Below the pieces are notes generated by a model. It had not been told where the DNA came from. It saw only the letters and a list, made by a program, of their open reading frames with translations, and made no database searches. Shown here in pieces: positions 49,160 through 59,476 of a stretch of DNA of 64,000 nucleotides. The stretch covers positions 1 to 64,000 of the forward strand of contig CAKQDH010000005.1 of assembly GCA_934229385.1 (NCBI GenBank), in the 5' to 3' direction. Within the stretch, counting starts at the first letter, position 1. Every line of letters starts with the position of its first letter. The position numbers and the translations under genes were made by a program. Source of the DNA: an uncultured Oenococcus sp. (GTDB taxonomy: Bacteria > Bacillota > Bacilli > Lactobacillales > Lactobacillaceae).

Positions 49160-50200
49160 TTATGGGAAAATTGGCATAGTTTTTAAACCAAGTTCTTCTT
49201 TCCATCCTTTCATTAAATTTAAATCCTGAATAGCTTGTCCAGCGGCTCCTTTAACTAGATTATCAATAGTACTGGCTATTGTTAGACGATGAGTTCGTCG
49301 ATCAGAAAACAAGCCAATATCACAAAAATTGGAAGCAACAACGTCTTTTGTTTGAGGCCAGTTTCCTTTTGGAAAAATTCGAATGAAATAATTTTTTTTA
49401 TAAAAATTTTGATAAATTTTCAAGATTTCTGTCGTTGAAATATCTAGTTTTAAATTAAGGTAGGCAGTGATTAAGATTCCTCTAACCATGGGAACTATTT
49501 GTGGAGTAAAAGTAATAGGGGCTTTTTTTCCAGTTATTTGATAAATTTCTTGTTCAATTTCGGGGGTATGTTGGTGAAAGCCTATTTTATAAGGCTTCGT
49601 GTTTTGGCTGATTTGGCTAAATAAATTGTTAAAGGAAGTTTTTTGCCCGGCTCCGGAAATACCAGATTTACCATCAATGATGATTGAAGAAATATCTGCT
49701 ATATTGGTTTGAATAATAGGTGCTAAAGCTAAAAGAGTAGCCGTAGGAAAACAACCAGGGTTTGCAACAAAACGAGCTTTTTTAATCTGAGAGGAATTTA
49801 TTTCGCTTAATCCATAAACAGCTTTTTTTAATAATTTAGAAGAAGCACTTTTTTTGCCATACCATTTTTGATAAAGAGAAACTCGGTTTAAGCGGAAATC
49901 TCCAGAAAGGTCTATGCAAATTAGCCCTTTTTTTAAACATAACGGCAATAATTTTTTGCTTATTCCAGCTGGGGTAGCAAAAAAGACAACTTGTGAAACT
50001 TGGCTAATTTTATCAATATCAAATTTTTCTAATTTTTTATTAGTTATTTTTTGTAGGTGGGGATAGATTTGTGAAATTGTTTTTCCATGATGAGATTGAG
50101 AAACCAACATTTTAATTTGAATTTTAGGATGCCTTAAGAGAATTTGGATTAATTCCAACCCGCTATAACCATTTGCACCGATAATTGTTACATTTACCAT
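49160..50200 (-). CDS. argC: N-acetyl-gamma-glutamyl-phosphate reductase
   Basis: Reduces acetylglutamyl phosphate to the semialdehyde with NADPH. The 346-residue enzyme has the dinucleotide loop IGANGYSGLE near residues 7-16 and the catalytic Cys150 in VANPGCFPTA. It is the first gene of argCJBD-carAB. The ATG has AAGGAA just upstream. A T-box leader precedes it on the minus strand. Confidence 0.95.
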   Translation of the reverse strand: MVNVTIIGANGYSGLELIQILLRHPKIQIKMLVSQSHHGKTISQIYPHLQKITNKKLEKFDIDKISQVSQVVFFATPAGISKKLLPLCLKKGLICIDLSGDFRLNRVSLYQKWYGKKSASSKLLKKAVYGLSEINSSQIKKARFVANPGCFPTATLLALAPIIQTNIADISSIIIDGKSGISGAGQKTSFNNLFSQISQNTKPYKIGFHQHTPEIEQEIYQITGKKAPITFTPQIVPMVRGILITAYLNLKLDISTTEILKIYQNFYKKNYFIRIFPKGNWPQTKDVVASNFCDIGLFSDRRTHRLTIASTIDNLVKGAAGQAIQDLNLMKGWKEELGLKTMPIFP

Positions 50201-50240
50201 GATTTTCCTTCTTAAAGATGCTTAATATTTTTTAAATAGA

Positions 50241-50470
50241 ATAAAAAAAACTCGCCTCTTAAAAAAGAGACGAGTTTTCCCGCGTTACCACTCCATTTAC
50301 TCTTTTCTATAAACTAGAAAAGAATCAACTTGAAATTGATAACGGGGCCTCTCCCGAATGATCCTATGTTTTCAGATCATTACCAGTAAAGTGCGTTTCA
50401 CTATTTTTAGATACCAGCTTTCATCTTGCCTGGCTCGCTTTATCTAAAATGTATAGCTACTTTACTTTAC
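50241..50470 (-). promoter_or_regulatory. T-box leader of argCJBD-carAB, likely tRNA-Arg specific
   Basis: On the minus strand, GGAGTGGTAACGCGGG (complement of 50279-50294) is a T-box sequence. It is followed by a terminator with arms at 50247-50260 and 50265-50278 and a T run. Stem I closes through AGTAAAGT/ACTTTACT (plus-strand 50459-50466 and 50385-50392). The three bases just inside the closing stem (complement of 50393-50395) read CGC, an arginine codon. Arginine starvation would therefore switch on argCJBD-carAB by antitermination. Confidence 0.9.
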
Positions 50471-50487
50471 TTTAGCTTTTAGTAGTA

Positions 50488-50514
50488 AAACGGATATAAT
50501 TATAAAATCCGTTT
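50488..50514. promoter_or_regulatory. Palindrome around a TATAAT box upstream of the arg T-box
   Basis: AAACGGAT at 50488-50495 and ATCCGTTT at 50507-50514 form a perfect dyad separated by 11 bases. TATAAT occurs on both strands inside it. The layout suggests a repressor operator covering the -10 box of the argC transcript, but no -35 box is clear. The remaining 50515-50749 before argG holds only a short GCTTTTT/AAAAAGC hairpin. Confidence 0.4.
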
Positions 50515-50749
50515 AAAAAATTGTTTAGTTTGAATTATAAACGCTTTTTTTTAAAAAGCAATTTTTTATTTATTTTTTAATAAAAATATGCATAAGTTTA
50601 TGTAACGAGAATAAATTTTAATAAAATAAATCTTTTATTAATAATTATTAATAAAAGATTTAAAAAGTAATTTTGAATTTTTTTCTTGTTTTTTTTAAAA
50701 AAGGGTTTTACTATTTGAGCTATTAAATCAATGGAAAAAGAGGAAAATT

Positions 50750-52018
50750 ATGAAAAAAGAGAAAGTTGTATTAGCTTACTCCGGAGGTTTAGATACTTCC
50801 GTCGAAATAGTGTGGTTAAAAAATAAAGGATATGACGTTATTGCTGTTTGCCTTGATGTAGGAGAAGGTAAAGATTTAAAGGCGGTAGAAAAAAAGGCCT
50901 TAGAAGTTGGGGCTATAAAATCTGTCATTATTAATGCAAAACATGAATTTGCTATCAAATATTGTCTTCCTGCTCTTCAAGGGCATGCTCTTTATGAGGG
51001 CGAATACCCGCTTCTTTCTGCTCTATCTCGACCATTGATTGATAAAAAGCTTGTAGAAGTTGCAAAAAAATACCAAGCTAATGCCATTGCTCATGGAAGT
51101 ACTGGGAAAGGTAATGATCAAGTACGATTTGATGTAGGTATACATTCTCTTTTGCCTGATATAAAAATAGAAAATCCAATTAGGCAAAACCATTGGTCTA
51201 GAGAAGAAGAAATTGATTATGCAAAAAAGAATAAAATTCCTGTCCCAATCACAAAAAAAAGTCCTTATTCAGTCGATGAAAACCTTTGGGGTAGGTCTAA
51301 TGAATGTGGCATTTTAGAAGACCCATGGACCATTGCGCCCGAAGATGCATTTGCAAGAACTCTTCCTGTTGAAAAAACTCCAAATCAACCTGATATTGTT
51401 AACTTAACCTTTAAAGAAGGGATTCCAGTTGCTATAAATGGCATATCCTTTCCTTTGGAAAAATTAATTCAAAAATTAGATAAATTAGCTGGAAAGCATG
51501 GTATTGGGAGAATTGATCATGTAGAAAATAGGATGATTGGAATTAAATCGCGTGAAATTTACGAATGTCCTGCGGCTACAGTGCTTTTAAAGGCGCATAA
51601 AGATTTAGAAGACCTAACTACCACAAAAGAGTTAGCTCATTTTAAACCATTAATTGATCATCAACTTAGCCAAACAATTTATAAAGGTCTTTGGTTTTCT
51701 AGTTTAATGAAAGCCTTGTTAGCTTTTATAAAAATAAGCCAAATGGATGTTAATGGAGTAGTTAAAGTAAAGTTATTTAAAGGTAACGCAACATGTATTG
51801 GAAGGAAATCTGACAATTCATTATATAATCTTAATTTAGCAACTTATACTTCTGCTGATAGTTTTGATCAAAAAGCTGCTTTGGGTTTTATTAAGCTTTT
51901 TGGATTGCCATCTCAAGTTCATGCTCAAGTATGGCAAAAGATAGATGAAAAAACAAAAGATGAAAAGAAGAAAAAAAATAAACAGGAAAATTTAAAAGTA
52001 GATGAAGGTAAATATTGA
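50750..52018 (+). CDS. argG: Argininosuccinate synthase
   Basis: Joins citrulline and aspartate with ATP to argininosuccinate. The 422-residue enzyme has the PP-loop AYSGGLDTS (residues 9-17), [12 protein letters not shown] and SRPLIDK segments, with normal length plus a lysine-rich C-terminal tail ([12 protein letters not shown]). AAAGAGGA precedes the ATG. It is divergent from the T-box arg operon and overlaps the argH ATG by one base (TGATG). Confidence 0.96.
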   Translation: MKKEKVVLAYSGGLDTSVEIVWLKNKGYDVIAVCLDVGEGKDLKAVEKKALEVGAIKSVIINAKHEFAIKYCLPALQGHALYEGEYPLLSALSRPLIDKKLVEVAKKYQANAIAHGSTGKGNDQVRFDVGIHSLLPDIKIENPIRQNHWSREEEIDYAKKNKIPVPITKKSPYSVDENLWGRSNECGILEDPWTIAPEDAFARTLPVEKTPNQPDIVNLTFKEGIPVAINGISFPLEKLIQKLDKLAGKHGIGRIDHVENRMIGIKSREIYECPAATVLLKAHKDLEDLTTTKELAHFKPLIDHQLSQTIYKGLWFSSLMKALLAFIKISQMDVNGVVKVKLFKGNATCIGRKSDNSLYNLNLATYTSADSFDQKAALGFIKLFGLPSQVHAQVWQKIDEKTKDEKKKKNKQENLKVDEGKY

Positions 52019-53403
52019 TGTCTAATAAGTTGTGGGGAGGGCGATTTAAAGAAGGAAATACAAAAGCAGCTGAAAAATTCGGCGCTTCTATTAATTTTGA
52101 TAAAAGGCTAGCGAAGCAAGATATTAAGGGTTCTATAGCCCATGTAAAAATGTTAAGAAAAACACATATTTTGAAAACTAGTGAAGCAAACAAAATTGAA
52201 ACTGGTTTAAAAAAACTTCAAGCTAAATTAAAGCAAGGCAAGCTTCATTTTTCGATGAAGTATGAAGATATTCATATGAATATTGAAATGCTTTTAACTG
52301 AAGAAGTTGGTCCATTGGCTGGTAAACTACACACAGCAAGAAGCCGAAATGATCAAATTGCAGTTGATATGCACCTTTATTTAAAAGAAAAGCTTAATAT
52401 AATTATTTCTGAAATAACAAAATTACAACAGACTATCATTAATAAAGCTAGTAAAAATGTAAAAACTATTATGCCAGGTTATACTCATTTGCAGCATGCT
52501 CAGCCGATTTCTTATGCTCATTATTTGCTAGCTTATTATGAAATGTTTAAAAGAGATAAAAAAAGGTTCCAATTAGTATTGGAAAATACTGATATTTCTC
52601 CTTTAGGTTCAGCGGCTTTAGCTGGAACAACGTTTCCCATAGATAGAAAATATGAGGCTCAACAACTTGGCTTTTCTTCGATATATAATAATTCGTTAGA
52701 TGCTGTTTCTGATCGTGATTTTCTTCTTGAATTTCTAAGCGCATCATCGATTTTAATGATGCATCTTTCTCGTTTTTGTGAGGAAATTATACTTTGGAGT
52801 TCTTTTGAATTTAATTATCTAGAGATTTCAGATAAATATGCTACCGGGAGTTCGATTATGCCACAAAAAAAGAATCCTGATTTAGCAGAATTAATTCGGG
52901 GTAAAACTGGTCGAGTTTATGGAGAATTAATAGGGTTATTCACGACTATGAAGGGTTTGCCTTTGGCTTATGACAAGGATATGCAAGAGGATAAAGAAGG
53001 TGTCTTTGATGCTATAGATACCTTAACTTCTTGTCTTCCTATATTTTCTGATATGTTAAAAACTATTACTATTAAAAAAAATAATATGAAGCAAGCTACA
53101 GAAAATGATTTTTCGAATGCTACAGAACTTGCTGATTACTTTGCCAGTAAGGGTATACCTTTTCGTCAAGCGCATAAAATAGTAGGGAAATTAATTCAAA
53201 ACCAGATTAAAGAAAATAAAAACTTGCAAGATATTCCTATAGATAAATATCAAGAAATAAAGCCTCAAGTTAAAGAGGATCTTTACGAAGACCTTAAGCC
53301 AACTTCTGCTGTTCAGCGTCGGACTTCTTTTGGAGGAACAGGTTTTTCACAAATTGAAAAGCAAATAAAAATAGCAAAAAAACAATTGTCTAAAAGAAAT
53401 TAG
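52018..53403 (+). CDS. argH: Argininosuccinate lyase
   Basis: Splits argininosuccinate to arginine and fumarate. The 461-residue fumarase-superfamily protein has [11 protein letters not shown] near residue 105, [13 protein letters not shown] near 155 and the flexible [12 protein letters not shown] loop near 278. ATG 52018 is preferred: it overlaps the argG stop, and GAAGGT lies within argG. A TTG one codon earlier is less likely. Confidence 0.96.
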   Translation: MSNKLWGGRFKEGNTKAAEKFGASINFDKRLAKQDIKGSIAHVKMLRKTHILKTSEANKIETGLKKLQAKLKQGKLHFSMKYEDIHMNIEMLLTEEVGPLAGKLHTARSRNDQIAVDMHLYLKEKLNIIISEITKLQQTIINKASKNVKTIMPGYTHLQHAQPISYAHYLLAYYEMFKRDKKRFQLVLENTDISPLGSAALAGTTFPIDRKYEAQQLGFSSIYNNSLDAVSDRDFLLEFLSASSILMMHLSRFCEEIILWSSFEFNYLEISDKYATGSSIMPQKKNPDLAELIRGKTGRVYGELIGLFTTMKGLPLAYDKDMQEDKEGVFDAIDTLTSCLPIFSDMLKTITIKKNNMKQATENDFSNATELADYFASKGIPFRQAHKIVGKLIQNQIKENKNLQDIPIDKYQEIKPQVKEDLYEDLKPTSAVQRRTSFGGTGFSQIEKQIKIAKKQLSKRN

Positions 53404-53482
53404 ACAAATATTTTTATTTTTTGAAAATTATTTATTGTTTAATTAATTTTTTAAAAAATTAAAAAACATGAAAGAAATAATT

Positions 53483-54520
53483 ATGGCAAATGATTTTAGG
53501 CAAAATCCTTTTCAAGGTAAAAGTATTATTGCTGAGAAAGATTTTACAAAAAAACAATTAGAATATTTAATTGATTTTTCTCTTCATTTAAAAACTTTAA
53601 AGAAAATGAATATTTTGCACCATTATTTAGAGGGAAGAAATATAGCTTTATTATTTGAAAAGCCCAGTACACGTACTCGTTCAGCTTTTGTCACTGCTAG
53701 TAACGATCTTGGGGCTCACGCTGAATACTTGGGGCAAGAGGATATTCAATTGGGAAAGAAAGAAACTGTAAAAGATACGGCTAAGGTTTTAGGTTCAATG
53801 TTTGACGGAATTGAATTTCGTGGATTTAAACAAAAAACAGTTGAGACTCTTGCTAGAAATTCAGGGGTTCCTGTTTGGAATGGTTTAACTGAAATGTGGC
53901 ACCCTACTCAAATGATTGCTGATTTTATGACCATAAAAGAAAATTTTGGTGCCCTTAATGATAGTTTAACGTTGGTTTATATGGGAGATGGGAGAAATAA
54001 CGTTGCTAATTCTTTACTGGTTACAGGCGCTATTTTAGGAGTTAATGTTCATATAATAACGGCTAAATCTCTGTTTCCTGATAGTTTGGTACAAAACATA
54101 GCGAAAAAATTTGCTAGGAAATCTGGAGCTCGTTTAATTATTACAGATAGTTTGAACGAGGGTTTAAAGGGAGCTAATATTATTTATACTGATGTTTGGG
54201 TTTCTATGGGAGAAAATAATTGGAAAGAAAAAATCAAACTATTAAAGCCATACCAAGTTACTATGAATATTATGGAAAAGGCAAATATTGCCAGCGACGG
54301 TAAATTAATATTTATGCACTGTTTGCCGAGCTTTCATAATTGTGATACAAAAATTGGAATCTCAATTAAACAAAAATATGGTCTTAATGAAATGGAGGTT
54401 ACTGATGCAGTATTTAATTCTAAATATGCCAGGCAATTTGAGGAAGCTGAAAATCGACAGCACTCGATTAAAGCTATGATGGCTATTACTTTAGGTAATT
54501 TATTTGTTCCTAGTTCTTAG
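53483..54520 (+). CDS. argF: Ornithine carbamoyltransferase
   Basis: Makes citrulline from ornithine and carbamoyl phosphate. Carbamoyl-phosphate-binding STRTRS (near residue 55), HPTQ and the catalytic HCLPSFHN are intact. The text [28 protein letters not shown] resembles catabolic ArcB-type enzymes of arginine deiminase operons more than Bacillus ArgF. The neighbours are argG and argH and no arcA or arcC is present, so an anabolic role is likely. ATG 53483 gives 345 residues; ATG 53468 is an alternative. The ribosome sites are weak for both. Confidence 0.93.
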   Translation: MANDFRQNPFQGKSIIAEKDFTKKQLEYLIDFSLHLKTLKKMNILHHYLEGRNIALLFEKPSTRTRSAFVTASNDLGAHAEYLGQEDIQLGKKETVKDTAKVLGSMFDGIEFRGFKQKTVETLARNSGVPVWNGLTEMWHPTQMIADFMTIKENFGALNDSLTLVYMGDGRNNVANSLLVTGAILGVNVHIITAKSLFPDSLVQNIAKKFARKSGARLIITDSLNEGLKGANIIYTDVWVSMGENNWKEKIKLLKPYQVTMNIMEKANIASDGKLIFMHCLPSFHNCDTKIGISIKQKYGLNEMEVTDAVFNSKYARQFEEAENRQHSIKAMMAITLGNLFVPSS

Positions 54521-54695
54521 GTTTTGTTTAACCTGAAATAAATAAATTTATCGAATTTTTTATTTTTAATAAGCATTATAGAAATTTATTTATTAAATGT
54601 TTTAACTGTGAAATGGAATAATTTATTTGTAATAATAATAAATTGTAATAAAAAGCTTATTTTTGGGTAAAATAATTTTTAAAATAAATTTAAAG

Positions 54696-55586
54696 TTAAA
54701 GGTTTAGTTTTTTTAAAAATTTTGGTTTTGGGCGTTGATAGGAAAATCCTTCTCCAATGACTTCATTAGCATCTGAAATAGTTACAAAAGCATGAGAATC
54801 AAATTTAGTAATGATATTGGTTAGTTCATGTATTTCACTTTTATCTGCTACTACATATAAAGTATTTCTTAATTTATGGGAATAAGCACCTTTACTACTA
54901 ATAACGGTTGCGTCTCTACCTATTTGTTTAGTTATTTCTTGGGCAATTGATTGATATTTATCACTTATAATTAATACCACTTTAGCTGCATAAGATCCAT
55001 TTATAATAAAATTAACTAGTTTAGAAAAAATATATGCATATAGTAGGGTATATGCCATATGGCGTACATCAACGTAAACTAAAGAAGCAAATAAGACACC
55101 CACGTCAATCCATAATAATGTTTTTCCCATAGGGATACCCTTTAAGCTTCCTAGGATTCTAGCAATGATGTCAGTTCCTCCAGTAGTTCCTCCAAAACGG
55201 TATAATAAACCACTACCAGTCCCTCCACATAAACCGGCTGCAATTGAAGCTAAAAATAAGTCGTGATGGATGTTAATATTAAAAGGAATTTTTTGCCAAA
55301 CCCATAAAAAAAGAGAAAGCATAAAAATTCCATAAAATGTATAAATTAAACTTTGTTTGTCTAAGAAATAAAAACCAATTAATATAAGAGGAATATTTAG
55401 AAATATTGTGGAATAAGAAGGGTTTATTTGAAAAAGAGCTTTTAAAATTAAAGAAATCCCATTCAATCCTCCATCAGCCAGATTATTATTGATGTTAAAG
55501 AAAACAATAGAAAATGCATATAAAAGGCATCCGAATCCAATCATAATTAAATCAATTATACTAATTGAACTTTTGTCTGTTTTCAA
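54696..55586 (-). CDS. YitT family membrane protein (DUF161/DUF2179)
   Basis: A 296-residue protein with five to six transmembrane helices (to about residue 200) and a cytoplasmic DUF2179 domain at the C-terminus (ISSKGAYSHKLRNTLYVVADKSEI). GGLNGISLILK and RFGGTTGGTDIIARIL are family signatures. The function is unknown, though some members act in anion or amino-acid movement. The start is TTG at 55584-55586, with GGAGG nine bases upstream. It is divergent from the next gene. Confidence 0.9.
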   Translation of the reverse strand: MKTDKSSISIIDLIMIGFGCLLYAFSIVFFNINNNLADGGLNGISLILKALFQINPSYSTIFLNIPLILIGFYFLDKQSLIYTFYGIFMLSLFLWVWQKIPFNINIHHDLFLASIAAGLCGGTGSGLLYRFGGTTGGTDIIARILGSLKGIPMGKTLLWIDVGVLFASLVYVDVRHMAYTLLYAYIFSKLVNFIINGSYAAKVVLIISDKYQSIAQEITKQIGRDATVISSKGAYSHKLRNTLYVVADKSEIHELTNIITKFDSHAFVTISDANEVIGEGFSYQRPKPKFLKKLNL

Positions 55587-55758
55587 AATTTAAAACCTCC
55601 AAAGAATTGTTATATTTATAAAAAACGAAAAAAATTATTATAAGTATCATCTAATAAATTTTAATTTATAAAAATTAGAATATTTTTAAAAAACAAAATT
55701 ATTATAATCTTTTATAGAGTAATATTTTTAATAGCCTTTATAACAAGGGGGCCTAAAA

Positions 55759-56496
55759 ATGACAATAAAAGGATTTAAAGATATATATTTTAGAACCGTT
55801 AGCTATCGGGACCATTTTCAGAAGATTTTAAATTTGTTAAATCGTTTTATCGACGAAAAAACTAAAAGATTAGATCAAGTGGCTTATTTTAAAGACCTTT
55901 ATCGAATTGAATTTCCCAAATTAAGAGAATTTAAAAGTCAACTTATTATAGATTCTCAAGAAAATAGATATCCTAATATGAGGTCTATATATAATAAGGG
56001 TTTTAAAGATTATAATAAATTCTTCAGCTTTTTATTTCCTCATGGGAAAAAAATTAACCATACTGATTATTTGGTAATAGAAAAAAGCCGTTTTAATAAA
56101 TTGGTTAACAACCTTAATAATGATATTGAAGAATTAAAATTAGATACTGAAAAGCTAGCTTCTTTACCGCCTTCCACTAAAATAAAGAAAACAAATTTTT
56201 TTGGTATAAAAATTAAAAAAGAAATAAAATCGATTCGACAACTTTTGAACCAAAAAAAGTTTAAACAAGAATTCTATATTCTTAGTTTAATTATCCATGA
56301 TTTAAATAATCATCGGGGATCAGTAGCATTTCAAAGAAGATATGATAGCTTGCGTAGTACTGTTAATGATAAATTAAATTATTTTAATGTTTGTTTAAAA
56401 AAGGCTGTAATTTCAAAAAATAAACCAATTCAGGAAATTACGAATAATCATAAAAAAATCCAAATAAGGTATAAACCAATTGATCAGATAGTTTAG
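55759..56496 (+). CDS. Hypothetical soluble protein
   Basis: A 245-residue, highly charged, lysine-rich protein that I do not recognise. It looks mainly helical (FQKILNLLNRFIDEKTKRLDQ; LVNNLNNDIEELKLDTEKL), with no membrane segment or known motif. AAGGGGG six bases before the ATG is strong, so the gene is real. It stands alone between YitT and the amidohydrolase. Confidence 0.75.
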   Translation: MTIKGFKDIYFRTVSYRDHFQKILNLLNRFIDEKTKRLDQVAYFKDLYRIEFPKLREFKSQLIIDSQENRYPNMRSIYNKGFKDYNKFFSFLFPHGKKINHTDYLVIEKSRFNKLVNNLNNDIEELKLDTEKLASLPPSTKIKKTNFFGIKIKKEIKSIRQLLNQKKFKQEFYILSLIIHDLNNHRGSVAFQRRYDSLRSTVNDKLNYFNVCLKKAVISKNKPIQEITNNHKKIQIRYKPIDQIV

Positions 56497-56622
56497 TATT
56501 TTTAAATTGTCCTTTATTTTTATTATTAATATCTTCTACTATTAATAATTGAATAATTTAATAAAATATAATCTTGAAATATGATAAAAAATTTTATTAA
56601 AAATATATTTTGTGTTTTGGTT

Positions 56623-57546
56623 TTAACGGTTATTTTTTGTATCTAGGTAATTTTTTAACATCTTAAGATATTCTTTAGGACGCCAATCAACTATCCCAGT
56701 TTTTTCGTTAGGTATATAAAATTTTCTTTGTGCTAAAGAAAGATTAATTGTCGATGTATAAATATTTGCTTCTTTAGCATCTTTATCAGTGAATTTTTTT
56801 CCACTATAATAATAAGGCTCAAATTCTTTGTTAGTTCCTAGCCAATGACTAGGGCCCATTATGCTACTACCACCTAAAAACTGATTATATAGATCTAGTC
56901 CTCCTAAGTTAGCCGTAGCAATATAAATATCATCTTGAAAAACTCCTGCTTCTAAAGTCGTTTTCCCCATGTAAGATTTACCTGGAAGATCTGGAAGAGC
57001 TGTACTGTTAACGTTTAAGCGGCACCCCATCGCAGTATAATATCTCCTTAGTTCAGGAAAACGGTAATTATCATAACAAATGGAGTATCCAATTGGTCCC
57101 CACGGAGTATTTAAAATAAAGGGTTTAGACCCTCTTTTTGCCCAATTAGGTTCTGGATTTGGTAAATGCATTTTTCTATAAGATCCTTCTAATCCCTTTG
57201 GAGAAAAGATAGCTAAGGAATTATAAACTATATCATCTTTATAGGGATCTTTTTCTGGCATACCGATAGCAACGTAAACACCATACTGAATGGCTTTTTT
57301 TTCAATTACTTGGGTTGAAGGACCAGGTATTTTTTCTGCTAATTTATATTGCATTTTTTCTTTTAAAAGTTTATTGGTTTCATCATCATATCCAGTTAAA
57401 GACATTTCTGGAAAAACAATAAACTGGCTACCTTTTTTAGCACAACTGTCTATATATTCTAAAATGTTATTAAGGTTAGTCTTTTTATCTCCCCATTGGG
57501 AGTTAAAAGTAATTACTGATAAAGTTAAAATATTTTTTTGTTTCAT
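56623..57546 (-). CDS. Nitrilase-superfamily amidohydrolase
   Basis: The 307-residue carbon-nitrogen hydrolase has an intact Glu-Lys-Cys triad: Glu47 (FPEMSLTGY), Lys125 (SYRKMHLP) and Cys158 (YSICYDNYRFPE). Members hydrolyse amides, carbamoyl compounds or nitriles in the cytoplasm. The substrate is not predictable, although the text around the cysteine resembles amidase branches rather than true nitrilases. No good ribosome site is visible. It is divergent from cysK. Confidence 0.88.
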   Translation of the reverse strand: MKQKNILTLSVITFNSQWGDKKTNLNNILEYIDSCAKKGSQFIVFPEMSLTGYDDETNKLLKEKMQYKLAEKIPGPSTQVIEKKAIQYGVYVAIGMPEKDPYKDDIVYNSLAIFSPKGLEGSYRKMHLPNPEPNWAKRGSKPFILNTPWGPIGYSICYDNYRFPELRRYYTAMGCRLNVNSTALPDLPGKSYMGKTTLEAGVFQDDIYIATANLGGLDLYNQFLGGSSIMGPSHWLGTNKEFEPYYYSGKKFTDKDAKEANIYTSTINLSLAQRKFYIPNEKTGIVDWRPKEYLKMLKNYLDTKNNR

Positions 57547-57756
57547 AATGGCAACTTAGAAAATTTTATTTTTAGCATATTTGATTAATTATTATTTAAT
57601 CATAAATTATATTTTTATTTATTTTAAACTAAAACTAAAAAATAATTTTATTATTACTTTAAAATATGCCGGCAAATTTTGTTAATAAGCTCTAATTTCA
57701 CAATTTACTAAGTAATATGGTAAATTAAAATTGAGAAGGGAAAGGAGATAAAAGTA

Positions 57757-58683
57757 ATGGTAAAAGCAGCTAATTCAATTGTAGATTTAATTGGGAATAC
57801 CCCGTTAGTTAAATTAAACCGAGTGGTGCCAAAAGGGGCTGCTGATGTTTATGCTAAATTAGAATTTTTTAACCCAGGCGGTTCAGTTAAAGATCGGATT
57901 GGATTATCAATGATTGAAGCAGCTGAACATTCAGGTGACTTAAAACCAGGAGGTACAATTGTTGAACCTACTTCTGGTAATACAGGAATCGGGTTGGCCC
58001 TAGTTGCTGCCGCTAAAGGTTATTCTTTGGTAATTACAATGCCAGAAACAATGAGTGTTGAACGACGAAAACTTATTAGAGGATATGGCGCAAAATTGGA
58101 TTTAACTCCTGGTAATAAAGGAATGTCTGGGGCAATTGCTAAAGCTAAACAGCTATCAAAAGATAAGGGATGGTTTTTACCTATGCAATTTGATAATCCC
58201 GCTAATCCTCAAATTCATCAAAAAGCAACAGGGAAAGAAATTATTGAAGCTTTCAATGGTAAAACTCCAGACGCCTTTGTTGCTGGTGTTGGAACTGGCG
58301 GAACCTTAACAGGAGTCGGGAAAGCTTTGCGTGAAGTTAACCCTAAGGTTAAAGTTTATGCTTTAGAAGCCGCTGAATCACCAACTTTAAAAGAAGGTCA
58401 TGGTGGTAGCCATAAAATTCAGGGAATTAGTGCTGGCTTTGTTCCCAAAGTTTTAGATACTAATTTATATGATGATATTGTAGAAATCACTAGTGCTGAA
58501 GCTATAAAGTCAGCTCAACAAGTAAGCCAAGAAGAAGGCTTTTTACCAGGTATATCTGGTGGTGCAAATATTTTGGGTGCCTTAAGAATTGCTCAAGATT
58601 TGGGAGCTGGTAAAAAAGTTGTAACAATAGTTCCCGATAATGGGGAACGCTATCTTTCTACTCCTTTATTCAATTTTAATTAA
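57757..58683 (+). CDS. cysK: Cysteine synthase (O-acetylserine sulfhydrylase)
   Basis: Forms cysteine from O-acetylserine and sulfide. The 308-residue fold-type II PLP enzyme has Lys45 in NPGGSVKDRIG, PTSGNTGIGLAL for the substrate carboxylate, and GTGGTLTG for the cofactor phosphate. AAAGGAG precedes the ATG. No cysE or metC is adjacent. A cystathionine beta-synthase-like activity is possible but less likely, because the short length and motifs match CysK. A terminator follows. Confidence 0.95.
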   Translation: MVKAANSIVDLIGNTPLVKLNRVVPKGAADVYAKLEFFNPGGSVKDRIGLSMIEAAEHSGDLKPGGTIVEPTSGNTGIGLALVAAAKGYSLVITMPETMSVERRKLIRGYGAKLDLTPGNKGMSGAIAKAKQLSKDKGWFLPMQFDNPANPQIHQKATGKEIIEAFNGKTPDAFVAGVGTGGTLTGVGKALREVNPKVKVYALEAAESPTLKEGHGGSHKIQGISAGFVPKVLDTNLYDDIVEITSAEAIKSAQQVSQEEGFLPGISGGANILGALRIAQDLGAGKKVVTIVPDNGERYLSTPLFNFN

Positions 58684-58727
58684 GATTCAAAGAGTAGTCC
58701 TTAAATTTAAAATGAAGACAATAGTTT

Positions 58728-58777
58728 TAAAAGATAAATGTTTATTAAAAAGATTTTTAAATCTATTGTTTTTTTAT
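58728..58777 (+). terminator. Terminator after cysK
   Basis: ACAATAG at 58728-58734 pairs with CTATTGT at 58763-58769, with a further AT-rich inner stem, and a T run follows. Confidence 0.65.
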
Positions 58778-58867
58778 ATGATTTTTTCTATGGGTTTACT
58801 TAAACATTGATTTTCCAATAAATTTTTCGTTTTTCTAAATTTAAATATACTATTAGTTTATTTAAAT

Positions 58868-59476
58868 TTATTTTTTGTTTGTTTTAGCAAAATTAAAAGA
58901 AAAATGATAAATTCCTTTTGATATTTTTAAGTTTTTAGTCTTAATTTTATTAAAATTATTTTTTGGTAGTAATTGGTTTAAATTAATTAAAATTAAAGAA
59001 TGTGTAGGTTTGAGAACTATTTTTTTAGAAAGTTCATATTTATTTTTTATATAATACATAGCTAAATTTTGTGGAATTTTTAGATTACCGATTTTTAAAG
59101 TTTTTAATTTTAATTGTAGATTCCCTTGTTTGTTTATTTTTGGATTAGCAAGAGCAGTGAGAGTAATTTTTTTATTTAAAATTTTTTGAGTAATTTTAAA
59201 ATTAGTAGTTTTTCCTGCTGAGAGATTATATTTAATATCTTTTCCTTTAGTATTTTCGTTTAAATAATAGTTTAATATATAATCTAATTGTCTTTTATTT
59301 AACGATACATTAATTTTAGTAAGTTTTTTATAAAAATTAGCGTTAATCATTGTGTTGTTATCACTTTTTGATTGTGGGGATGTGATTTTAACCCAAATCA
59401 ATGTAGCTAATAGAAATTCGCTAATTATTAGAACAAAAAAAAGCCATTTCCAAATGTTTATTCTTCTTTTTTGCAT
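58868..59476 (-). CDS. YpmS-like DUF2140 membrane-anchored protein
   Basis: A 202-residue protein with one N-terminal transmembrane helix (about residues 9-29) after a basic start (MQKRRINIWKW), which acts as a signal anchor, and an extracytoplasmic domain. The lengths and segments LNKRQLDYILNYYL, LKIGNLKIPQNLA and an ending with FSFN resemble the YpmS/DUF2140 family of Bacilli, whose role is unknown. AAGGA nine bases before the ATG supports the start. It is divergent from the pox gene. Confidence 0.78.
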   Translation of the reverse strand: MQKRRINIWKWLFFVLIISEFLLATLIWVKITSPQSKSDNNTMINANFYKKLTKINVSLNKRQLDYILNYYLNENTKGKDIKYNLSAGKTTNFKITQKILNKKITLTALANPKINKQGNLQLKLKTLKIGNLKIPQNLAMYYIKNKYELSKKIVLKPTHSLILINLNQLLPKNNFNKIKTKNLKISKGIYHFSFNFAKTNKK

